Of a stretch of 64,000 nucleotides of DNA, positions 14,200 through 22,493 are shown piece after piece. Position numbers and translations under genes: made by a program. Under the pieces are notes generated by a model. It saw nothing but the letters and a program-made list of their open reading frames with translations. It was not told the origin of the DNA and searched no databases. This stretch comes from Archivesica marissinica (lineage: Eukaryota; Mollusca; Bivalvia; Venerida; Vesicomyidae): the NCBI GenBank assembly GCA_014843695.1, contig CM026400.1, positions 47,990,221-48,054,220 of the forward strand. The letters are read 5' to 3'. The stretch's first letter is position 1; each line of letters opens with the position of its first letter.

Positions 14200-14648
14200 T
14201 CAGAATTTTTGACAAATTAATTCTGTTTGTGTTGCAATACACACGACCTAGAAGACGAATATCATTTTATACTTGTTTGCCCGTGCTATTCAGATTTGAG
14301 AAAACTTTACATAAAGAAATATTATTTTGTAAGACCAAATATGCTTAAGTTTATTGAATTGTTGCAATCTAATAAAAGATATATCCTATATAATTTAGCT
14401 TTATTCTATAATAAAGCAGTTGACATTAAAATAACACTTTTAAATAATATGACATAAATCCAATATCAGCACTAATTATTGTTCATCCTCATAATTAGAT
14501 GCATTTTCTTATTATTATCAGATTCTATATGCCACATGACCACGATAAAATTGTGGTATATATTTACATCATATATATTTGTATATATGTATTTGACGAT
14601 GTACCATGTACAAGTCTTAATAAAATTTCTGTTCTGTTCTGTTCTGTA
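14200..14648 (+). pseudogene. LINE 3' end, 5'-truncated
   Basis: A frame from about 14221 to 14457 encodes the LINE C-terminal zinc-binding segment (a Cys cluster, then D-E-Y-H-F-I-L-V-C-P-C-Y-S-D-L-R). AT-rich 3' UTR follows, then AATAAA near the end and a (TTCTG)n tail at 14627-14647. No RT domain remains. The tail and strong 5' truncation are typical of target-primed insertion. Confidence 0.75.
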
Positions 14649-15051
14649 ACACAATTGTTAAAAGACACTTAGTTAAAAATAAAAAATAAAAACAGTTACG
14701 GTACAAATCTGTCTGAAGTGTTAGATTTAGTAAAATAACCAGGATTGAGGATTTATTTTACAAACAAAATATCCAGAATGGGAGATAATTTACAGATATC
14801 GTTATTTTCGTGCGCACATTTTTTATTAGCATTCTTGTCGAAGGTTTCTACTGGGTGCAAACATGTGTACAGCCTTTAGGGACATTTTGTTTAGAACATT
14901 AGCAAGTAACAGTAGTGGACCAGCAGCCTTCTGATTGTCTAAATAGAAATGGAGTGTCAATGAGAGGCTCTTGTCAGTTACTTCCCCTGAATACTCCCTA
15001 AAAGTAGGTCAGTCCTCTTAAACCATTGCATGCTAGCAGCAGATTAAATCA
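14649..15051. other. unassigned AT-rich intron sequence
   Basis: I see no gene or clear repeat here. Confidence 0.4.
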
Positions 15052-15128
15052 CTTTTGCAAACAGTAAACATGTAGTGCCAGATCAGACTCTATGCGGTTT
15101 GCTATTCGGATAGTGGAGCTAAAATATG
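15052..15128 (+). mobile_element. Hairpin element fragment
   Basis: CTTTTGCAAACAG, AGATCAGACTCTATGC and TTTGCTATTCGGATAGTG match the arms of the dispersed TTAA hairpin family (compare 19390-19510 and 45493-45690). Confidence 0.55.
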
Positions 15129-15263
15129 CTGTTTACAAATGTGATTTTAATTACTCAGCAGGGTTAATTGGTTTCCTCTGTTTTTATCGGTGTTTCCTTT
15201 GCACAACATGCTATCCATTTTCATCCACGTTCTCATCTTATAATTAGTATGTTATGTTATATG

Positions 15264-15450
15264 TTATATTTCGGGTGTTACGCCTGCATCAGCACCATTT
15301 TGGGCTATATCGCCGGCGGACAGTTTACCTAACAACACCTTTCCTGGGCAGGCTCCAACGGTTAACCAGTACTTGGGTGCACCAACCTCCGTTAGAAATT
15401 GCCAACTTTTTCATATAAATGAGACACGGTCTGAGCGGGGCTCGAACCCG
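15264..15450 (-). mobile_element. Long-tailed tRNA SINE, truncated head
   Basis: Same family as 26169-26440. The conserved tail contains GCTATATCGCCGGCG and CCAGTACTTGGGTGCACC. Read on the minus strand the head retains the B box (GGTTCGAGCCCC) but stops there, so the A box is missing. Confidence 0.8.
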
Positions 15451-16014
15451 TCTTATAATTATTAAATTACTAAATCTTGAAAGATATCCTGCAGTGCATG
15501 ATTGTATATATCAAAAATCCGATATCAATCAATTAATTTAATTTGGATAAAATCACACTTATCATACCGCAACATCAGGTTACGGAACAACAGTAAAAAC
15601 AAAGGATTCCAACTAAGAGATCAATATTCATGTCAGGATATTATCTGTCAAGAGAGATAATAGGAAAGAGCAAAAATGAGCATATTATAAACTTGAATAA
15701 TTTCAACAAAAAACAGTCAGCAGTGAAACTTCATTGATTAAGTACTGATCCTAGTTGATAACATTTCTAAAATTTCACATGCGACATTTGAGTATTACAT
15801 CTTCAGATATCTGTTGTCAAATTCCCCGAGCACATTGCTTGTTAGTTGCTAATGTGCGTTATACATTAGAACTATGACAACTCCCCCCCCCCCCACCTCG
15901 AATTGTGCGCACATAAAGTAGGTTTAGGTCTAGACAAGGGTCATTACCCCTGTTGTAAATAGTGGATAAGGCTGTGTCACAAGGCTATGCGCTATTTGGG
16001 TTTCTCCTGCATTA
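15451..16014. other. unassigned intron sequence
   Basis: There is no gene. A run of about 13 C lies near 15882. Confidence 0.4.
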
Positions 16015-16066
16015 ACCCCCCCCCGCCCATACCCCCACCCGCCCACACCCCACCCGCCAACACCCG
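16015..16066. repeat. C-rich simple sequence
   Basis: Imperfect CCCACCCGCC repeats. The minus strand is G-rich and could form a G-quadruplex. Confidence 0.6.
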
Positions 16067-16089
16067 ATGATCAAGAATAGCAACAACAT

Positions 16090-16252
16090 ATGGCTCAGTG
16101 GTAGCCAGGCAAGGCATTTAAATTCCACGTTGCCTCTTTTCTCTCCCTCGTGGCGATGGATTCCACCAGGAATGAGGTCTCGAGAGTGATTAATATAAGA
16201 TGTAGGAACTTGTTTCGCAATCGAGCTCAAATAAATTTGTATAAACTAAACT
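16090..16252 (+). mobile_element. Leu-like SINE, internally deleted
   Basis: A short head remnant (GGCTCAGTGGTAG) is joined to the body GGCAAGGCATTTAAATTCC, GGAATGAGGTCTCGAGAGTG and the family tail ending ATAAACTAAA. Confidence 0.8.
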
Positions 16253-16375
16253 AACGGTATGATTATGTGTACGTCATTTAATTCTGAGTAGTAGAAAATT
16301 ACAGATATTCCCTATTGTTGGGAACAAGTCGTCAAGAGTTACCAGGTATTAAAATATATATTCTTTCATTTACAG

Positions 16376-16958
16376 GAATAAAGGTTACGTGTATGGTTCC
16401 CGAACCTGTACTCCTAACATCACACACATTGCTCAACCAACCATCTCCAGTCGCGGCGGCAAAGACATCGCCGAAAAATTTGAAAACAAAGATCCCGTCT
16501 ACGGAGCGAAAAGTGTAACTTCTGACATATTGGATAATATCGTAAGCAGAGTTACCCGACCTACCGTTGCTAGCTCCGGAGCGGCTGGCGTCGACAGGCA
16601 GTACACTAACTTTGTGTACGGAGAACAGAAGGTTTCGAAAGATGAAATGAATGACATAATGGAGAGAATGACGAAGCCAACGCTGTCGAGTAGAGGAGGA
16701 GCAGATTTACAAGATAAACACTTTGAATATATCAAACAACCGAAGCTCAAGACAAACATCATTATACCGGGACTTGAACAGAAATTCATCGGGAGAAAGA
16801 AGAAGTCACAGGACGAGATGCAGGACATTATAGACAGACTCACTAAGCTTACTCCAGCGTACAAGGCCAAGTTCTCCACCAATCCGCATGTTTGGAAGGA
16901 CGAGTCCATTCGAACCGGACCAGCTCATCAACGCGAGAATCCAATGGTTGTAATCTAG
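16376..16958 (+). CDS. Repeat-motif protein, coding exon 2 (residues 230-423)
   Basis: Second and final coding exon, after the acceptor TTTACAG at 16375; stop TAG at 16956-16958. It continues the exon 1 frame with no interruption. It holds four more motif copies, with cores near residues 245, 285, 324 and 381. Spacing from the exon 1 core at 208 is 37, 40, 39 and 57 residues. The best copies run [VF]-Y-G-x-x-x-V-[TS]-x-[DE]-[LM]-[ND]-x-I-[VM]-x-R-[VM]-T-[RK]-P-T-x-[AS]-S, then G-rich, then D-x-x-D/E-K-F. The last copy (K-K-S-Q-D-E-M-Q-D-I-I-D-R-L-T) lacks the G-G-x-D end. A TTAA element begins 21 bp after the stop and so would lie in the 3' UTR. AATAAA at 17447-17452 is a possible polyadenylation signal. 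Confidence 0.82.
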
Positions 16959-16979
16959 TACTTGTGAAATCTGACTTCA

Positions 16980-17348
16980 TTAACCCTTGAACCTTCAGAA
17001 TAATGGACGGAAATGTGTGCAACCAACAGAGATCCAGATCAGCCGCGGTGTAATGCCGTGTCTGACCAGGATCTATGTTGTTTGCTATTTGAATAGTTGA
17101 GCTACAGCATAGAGCCTGATCAGACACTTGTTTGCAAAAGCGACAGGACAACGCTTTCCCATAGTGCACTGTTCCAGGACAAAGCTTTCCCATAGTGCAC
17201 TGTTCCAGGACAAAGCTTTCCCATAGTGCACTGTTCCAGGACAAAGCTAATCCATAGTGCACTGCTCCAGCACGTTCTTTTCCATCTCATCTGACTGTAT
17301 GCTGTTTGCAAAAGCGACTTTAGTCGTGATTGGCAGGTTAAGGGTTAA
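16980..17348 (+). mobile_element. TTAA-flanked hairpin element with internal minisatellite
   Basis: The left end is TTAACCCTTGAACC and the right end is GGCAGGTTAAGGGTTAA, both ending in TTAA. The interior has the family arms (AGATCCAGATCAGCC; GCTGTTTGCAAAAGCGAC). It contains four 31-bp repeats. Confidence 0.7.
17147..17271 (+). repeat. 31-bp minisatellite, 4 copies
   Basis: The unit includes AAGCTTTCCCATAGTGCACT and GTTCCAGG. It lies inside the TTAA element. Confidence 0.92.
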
Positions 17349-17446
17349 TTGTTGAACTTCGGTTAGGCAGTTGAACAAAACACCATACTAGATCAGAATG
17401 TTTGGAAGAGAGAAACTGAACAATAATGCGCCGTTGAATAGTATTT

Positions 17447-17452
17447 AATAAA
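17447..17452 (+). terminator. possible polyadenylation signal
   Basis: AATAAA lies 489 bp after the stop of the spliced gene, in otherwise repeat-rich DNA. No transcript evidence is available here. Confidence 0.3.
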
Positions 17453-17470
17453 TACTACAACAAAACAAAC

Positions 17471-17925
17471 GTTATAATACACAGTATGACCATTAAATAC
17501 AACATTTGAATAGAAGTAGTGCTGGTACCCTACCGTGGCTCGGAAGTAGCTTACTGGAAAATGTTAATACACAGTATGACCATTAAATACAACATTTGAA
17601 TAGAAGTAGTGCTGGTACCCTACCGTGGCTCGGAAGTAGCTTACTGGAAAATGTTAATACACAGTATGACCATTAAATACAACATTTGAATAGAAGGAGT
17701 GCTGGTACCCTACCGTGGCTCGGAAGTAGCTTACTGGAAAATGTTAATACACAGTATGACCATTAAATACAACATTTTAATAGAAGGAGTCTTGGTACCC
17801 TACTGTGGCTCGGGAGTAGCTTACAGGAAAATGTTAAGACACAGTATGACCATTAAATACAACATTTGAATAGAAGGAGTGCCCTACAATGACTCGGGAG
17901 TAGTTTACTGGAAAATATTTTATAT
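17471..17925 (+). repeat. 90-bp tandem array, about 5 copies
   Basis: Units start near GCTGGTACCCTACCGTGGCT at 17521, 17611, 17701 and 17791. The shared segment GACCATTAAATACAACATTT also occurs once at about 46205, inside a TIR element, so the array is an expansion within that family. Confidence 0.95.
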
Positions 17926-18005
17926 GCAAATTGCCAAAAACAGAAAGGAAGTCAATATCCCCAGGGTGACTATTTCGCCAACGACACCCTCTGGGATGAG
18001 CCCAG
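17926..18005 (+). mobile_element. Right end of hAT-like TIR element
   Basis: GACTATTTCGCC...CCCTCTGGGATGAGCCCAG matches the right end of the 46096-46396 element. Together with the 90-bp array it appears to be one decayed copy. Confidence 0.5.
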
Positions 18006-18567
18006 TAAAACACTGCGAATTAATTTAAAACCCAGCGCTTTATTTGTCAATGGGGAAATGCAACCACAATCCAACCACCCACCAGTGTTACACACCATCT
18101 ACATAACTATATAACTTGTCTCTAAAGCACCACTTTTATGCATTCCAATGAATAATTTAGTTTTCTCAATGAAAGATAAGCTTTATCTTTCACCACTTTG
18201 AAACAGTGGAAGATGGCATAATCTTTCACACTGCTTGTGTTGTCTTATTTCTCCGAATATACTTTTTGTATTTTAGCTATTTTCTGACAATCATGAACAG
18301 TAAATTATTCCGTTCTGTGCTCATGGGGTTGCAGGCGATAATAGCACTGCTGTACATTCTAATAAACCATGAAGCGCATCGGACGTGATGAACAGTTATA
18401 CAGGGCGTAAAAATTAGGGCGTACATATTTTTTTCAAAGTTAAATTTTTGAAAACAACAACAACTGATTCAAGCTGTAACAGACAATAATTTATGTCAGT
18501 AAAGTCTTGTCGGCAGGTTAAAATGAACAATTACAGTTTATAAAAATGGAAATGGTTCCTCTATACT
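18006..18567. other. unassigned sequence
   Basis: There is no gene. A 60-codon hydrophobic frame at 18206-18388 has no support beyond being open. Confidence 0.4.
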
Positions 18568-19231
18568 ACCGTACATACTCGCCTATAAGACAAGTTTTTT
18601 ACTCTACATTATGGCCTCAAATTGGCTTCCCGTCTTATAATAATAAATATAAAAATGGTATCCATAGTTATGTTTTTAGCAAATACAGCACTCTTGATAC
18701 TGAACATGTCTTCAGCTTGCACTGGACAAACATGTAATTTATACATGGTCTTATATACGAGTGCATGCCAAAACCCAGGTTTCAGGACCAAAATAGGGGT
18801 TCGTTTTATAGGCGAATGCATGCCAAACCCCAGGTTTCAGGACCAAAATAGGGGTTCGTCTTATATACGAGTGCATGCCAAACCACAGGTTTCAGGACCA
18901 AAATAGGGGTTCGTTTTATAGGCGAATGCATGCCAAACCCCAGGTTTCAGGACCAAAATAGGGGTTCGTCTTATATACGAGTGCATGCCAAACCACAGGT
19001 TTCAGGACCAAAATAGGGGTTCGTCTTATATACGAGTGCATGCCAAAACCCCAGATTTCCGGACCAAAATAGGGGTTCTTCTTATATACGAATGCATGCT
19101 AAACCCCAGATTTCCGGACCAAAATAGGGGTTCGTCTTATATACGAGTGCATGCCAAACCCCAGGTTTCAGGAGCAAAATAGGGGTTCGTCTTATAGGAG
19201 AGATCGCTTTATATGCGAATGTGGACGGTAG
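18568..19231. mobile_element. TACCGT-ended TIR element carrying a 55-bp array
   Basis: The left end TACCGTACATACTCGCC then TATAAGAC mirrors a diverged right end CGTCTTATAGG...GGACGGTA. The same TACCGTAT...CTATAAGACG end recurs in the 195-bp array at 49-50 kb. Confidence 0.5.
18748..19190 (+). repeat. 55-bp minisatellite, 8 copies
   Basis: The unit has GTGCATGCCAAACC, CAGGTTTCAGGACC and AAAATAGGGGTTCGT. Early copies alternate CTTATATACG and TTTATAGGCG junctions, giving a 110-bp dimer. Confidence 0.93.
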
Positions 19232-19389
19232 GATACTGTTCATTTCGATACAAATACTCGAAAATTATACTTTATTTACATATTTTGTAATAATTATTGG
19301 GGCGTCCAGAGATATTCCAGACGTCCCATTATTTGCTATTGGTCCGTCCATCGTTGGGCTTAGTCGTGACTATGTTACGCCCATGTTAT

Positions 19390-19510
19390 AGTCTCTTTTG
19401 CAAACAGCATATAGCCAGATCAGACAGCAAAGGCCAAGAACGTGCGTGCACAGAGCGTGCCATCTCATCAGGCTCTATCCTGTTTGCTATTCGGATAGTG
19501 GAGCTAAAAC
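19390..19510 (+). mobile_element. Hairpin element fragment
   Basis: Arms CTTTTGCAAACAGCATATAG and CATCAGGCTCTATCCTGTTT are near-inverted copies of each other. No intact TTAA ends are seen. Confidence 0.6.
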
Positions 19511-19835
19511 ACAGACGGCCGATTTAGATTCCTTCAGCATTTTAAAGGATAAAAATCAGGTGTCTAAGTTTTAATACCCATGTTTGAAGAAGATATATGT
19601 ATTGATGTATAGAGCTCTCTGTGAAAGTCTGTATACAAATCATTGTGTTGAAATTGTATGCAAGATTTTGTGTATGTACATTGTATATAAATGTGAACAT
19701 ATATGAAATAAAGATATTGTTTTTAAACAAATTTTCCATTCTCGCTTTGATTTGTACCTGGCCTCATTCTGGAGCATTATCGTATAAAGTCAGTATGTTG
19801 TGGTGTAGAAGACCACCCACAGTGCCTGGGTAGAT
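19511..19835. other. unassigned AT-rich sequence
   Basis: I see no gene or clear repeat here. Confidence 0.4.
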
Positions 19836-20010
19836 TAGTTTATACAAATTTATTTTAGCTTTATTGCGAAACAAGTTCTTACAACTTATATTAATTACTC
19901 TCGAGACCTCATTCCTGATGGAATCCATCGCCATAGGGGGGGGGGGGGGGAGAGAAGAGGCAATGTGGAATTTAAATGCCTTGCCTAAGGGCACAATCAT
20001 AACGGCTAGG
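19836..20010 (-). mobile_element. Leu-like SINE, head missing
   Basis: Minus-strand tail (TTTATACAAATTTATTTTAG as plus text), GAGACCTCATTCCTGATGG and GCCTTGCCTAAGGGCACAAT. It is interrupted by a G run near 19936 and truncated before the tRNA head. Confidence 0.8.
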
Positions 20011-20160
20011 TAGGTCATGGGTCGATTCTTCAACCACTGCAAGCCACTGCCAACTTTCTCTAACATATCATTTTATCACTTGTCCCAGATAAGGAGCGAA
20101 TTCACGGCCTTGATGATAGCAGTGAAAGGCAAGTTCTAACAATGGTATGCTAGTCCACTC

Positions 20161-20407
20161 GCCAGATTATCGCAGTAGTTAGCGTGCTCGCTTCTCACCA
20201 ATGCAACCCGGGTTCGATCCTCGGACCGGGAAGTATGTGAGATGGTACGATGGTTGCAAGATCGGACAGGTGGGTTTTCTCCGGGTACTCCGGTTTCCTC
20301 CCATATGAATGACAACATTTACCTTTCATCCACGCCAACGAGACTGATTAATATAAGTTGTTAGAACTTGCTTCGCAATCATTGTAAAATAAAGAAAAGT
20401 TTAAACT
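20161..20407 (+). mobile_element. Glu-like tRNA-derived SINE with 10-bp target duplication
   Basis: TAGTCCACTC lies at 20151-20160 and again at 20408-20417, exactly flanking the element. The head has A-box-like TCGCAGTAGTTAGCG and B box GGGTTCGATCC. CTTCTCACC resembles the tRNA-Glu anticodon loop. The tail is GATTAATATAAGTTGTTAGA, then CTTCGCAATC and an A-rich end. Confidence 0.88.
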
Positions 20408-20479
20408 TAGTCCACTCAGCCACGGAGAATCAATTGTTTTATACATTTATATAATTGGTCAAGATTTCACTCGGACTAC

Positions 20480-20735
20480 ATTACACTAATAGATACCAAC
20501 GAGAGTTGGTTGTATTAGGCCATCCCTAACATTACACTAATAGATACCAACGAGAGTTGGTTGTATTAGGCCATCCCTAACATTACACTAATAGATACCA
20601 ACGAGAGTTGGTTGTATTAGGCCATCCCTAACATTACACTAATAGATACCAACGAGAGTTGGTTGTATTAGGCCATCCCTAACATTACACTAATAGATAC
20701 CAACGAGAGTTGGTTGTATTAGGCCATCCCTAACA
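20480..20735 (+). repeat. 51-bp minisatellite, 5 copies
   Basis: Perfect or near-perfect units beginning ATTACACTAATAGATACC at 20480, 20531, 20582, 20633 and 20684. The very low divergence suggests recent expansion. Confidence 0.95.
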
Positions 20736-20800
20736 AATAGTTTGTTTGGCATAATGTGACCCGAACAATTAAAGCCTTTACTAGGAAGGAATAAACAGAG

Positions 20801-21055
20801 CAGGCCCGAAGCCACACTGAGGCACACGAGGTAGATGCCTCGGCTAAAATTTCCAATGAAAAATGAAGTAAATAAAATGCAAAAAATATCCTTTTGCTGA
20901 ATAAAATGTTGACTGCTAGAGAGCTGAAAGGTCAGTACATAAGTATACGTCTAAACTTATTAAATCGCTTCTATACCCCGACAGTTTTAAGGAGGCACAT
21001 GCCCCCAGACCCCCTAGATTGCCTCGGTTGAAATTTGCCTCTGGCTACGGTACTG
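20801..21055 (+). mobile_element. GTAGCCA-ended element (MITE-like)
   Basis: It starts CAGGCCCGAAGCCACACTGA and ends GCCTCTGGCTACGGTACTG, giving short inverted ends. CAGAG flanks both sides. Other copies are at 25808-26090 (+) and 46680-46977 (-). It has no coding capacity. Confidence 0.65.
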
Positions 21056-21111
21056 CAGAGAATCTAATGCTTGTATAATTAAACTTATTATTTAGTAACT
21101 ACTAACTTACG

Positions 21112-21588
21112 TTAACCCTTTCCTTCATAGTCATTTAGATCATTATACTAGTATATCTCCATACAAACGACAGCCATTTAGCTATCATGCAGTGGATAAG
21201 TAGTCACCATATCTATCCCACCTCCATAGATAGTACTGGGACTACATAGAGATTTAGGTTAATATACTATTATATCTCCATACAAACAACAGCCATTTAG
21301 CTATCATGCAGTGGATAAGTAGTCACCATATCGATCCCACCTCCATAGATAGTACTGGGACTACATAGAGATTTAGGTTAATATACTATTATATCTCCAT
21401 ACAAACAACAGCCATTTAGCTATCATGCAGTGGATAAGTAGTCGCCATATCTATCCCACCTTCATATATATTACTGGGACTACATGCGATTCTGGCCTTT
21501 ATTATGAACATTGGTTTGGCTACTACATTGACAATGTATGTCGTATTGGTAATGGCGTCGAAGGTGCTTCTATGAGGGAAAAGGTTAA
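21112..21588 (+). mobile_element. TTAA-flanked MITE, family B, with 119-bp repeats
   Basis: The left end TTAACCCTTTCCTTCATAG mirrors the right end CTATGAGGGAAAAGGTTAA over 19 bp with few mismatches. Three 119-bp units occupy the middle. The right part carries CTATGACAATGT-like unique sequence also found at 27500-27590. A piggyBac-type origin is inferred from TTAA and the CCC terminus. Confidence 0.75.
21140..21485 (+). repeat. 119-bp tandem repeat, 3 copies
   Basis: CAGCCATTTAGCTATCATGC recurs at 21171, 21290 and 21409. Single or double copies occur at 27450 and 41759. Confidence 0.93.
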
Positions 21589-21931
21589 AGGTTAACAAAC
21601 ACTTGTCAGGGGGCTTATGGGGGTTGGGTGAGGGGGGGTGGGAATTGGCGGAATATTGAATGAAATGAGCTAATAAAATTATTATCTTTTAATGCTATTT
21701 AATTTTAAGATCTTTTGATCTATGGTGATATAGTGGTTGATATGGTGGATTTTTTACATAACTTATAGATTATTGTACATAAATACAATAATCTCTTTGT
21801 ATAATGTCCCGCCCTTCACAGTTAGCTTTGTTTAGATAGCTCCCTATATTCCTATTATACATTAATCTTGTATTGATATGTTACACTGTTACAACAATAT
21901 ATAAATCCGGCTTGATCTAAGTTCATATGAA
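21589..21931. other. unassigned sequence
   Basis: There is no gene. G-rich stretch at about 21608-21645. Confidence 0.4.
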
Positions 21932-22212
21932 CAGACGGATCTGTAGTCCAGTGGTAATATGCTGGACTGGTAATCCAGGGATCGCAGGTTCGATCCCTCG
22001 TCTGACCCTAATATATTAACAGTCTTTCAGATGGGACTTTAGACCGAGGTCTCATGTCGGTGCTGTGCACTGTGCATGTAACAGAACCAGAGGATACTTT
22101 GTCTGTATCATTGCACTATCCTCCAAACATCTAAAATGACTAATCTCTTCAAGAAGCGTCGCTCATATGGGTAACCGGTAGCGACGATAAGTAAACGTAA
22201 AACACACACACA
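21932..22212 (+). mobile_element. Thr-like tRNA-derived SINE
   Basis: The head folds like a tRNA: CAGACGG pairs with CCGTCTG-type 3' sequence (here CGTCTG). The anticodon stem CTGGA/TCCAG encloses the loop CTGGTAA, anticodon GGT (Thr). The B box is GGTTCGATCCC. The tail includes CTTCAAGAAGCGTCGCTCAT and GTAAAACACACA. Not a functional tRNA gene: the D-arm is disturbed and a SINE body follows. Confidence 0.88.
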
Positions 22213-22239
22213 ATATATGATCAGACTGATTTGAGCTTT

Positions 22240-22321
22240 ATCGCCGCCCACCATCGCCGCCCACAATCGCCGCCCACCATCAACGCCCACCATCGCCGCC
22301 CACCATCGCCGCCCACCATCC
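22240..22321 (+). repeat. 13-bp minisatellite, 6 copies
   Basis: The unit is ATCGCCGCCCACC. Confidence 0.9.
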
Positions 22322-22362
22322 TCTGTAAAATAGTTGTTAAAGACACCCCCGACCTTAGTAAG

Positions 22363-22475
22363 TGGAAGTCGTGATAGCGCAGTGGTAGTGCGTTCGCTTC
22401 AGGTGCGAAAGGCCCGGAGTTCGAGCCCCGCTTGAGCTGTTGCGATGAGTCTGCCCTTAGGCAAGGCATTTAAAT
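22363..22475 (+). mobile_element. Leu-like SINE, 5' half
   Basis: Intact head: A box TAGCGCAGTGGTAGTG; anticodon stem TTCGC/GCGAA around TTCAGGT (anticodon CAG, Leu); B box GAGTTCGAGCCCC. It is cut off at CATTTAAAT, where the 24-bp array starts. Confidence 0.85.
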
Positions 22476-22493
22476 GAGGGAATGGTGTCTAGT

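Larger units (their letters stand above)
1916..16375 (+). other. 14.46-kb intron containing satellite DNA
   Basis: The donor is GTAAGT at 1916. The acceptor is a pyrimidine-rich stretch ending TTTACAG at 16375. Phase is exact: AG before the intron plus G after it makes Arg, and the reading frame then runs through exon 2 without a stop. About 70% of the intron is the 29-bp satellite. The rest holds two Leu-like SINEs, a 45-bp minisatellite, a TTAA element, a LINE 3' end and a SINE fragment. An extra small exon inside cannot be excluded. Confidence 0.8.

Noticed and set aside
21932..22010. Functional tRNA-Thr gene
   Set aside because: The same tRNA-like head recurs many times with a common non-tRNA body and target duplications, so it is a SINE.
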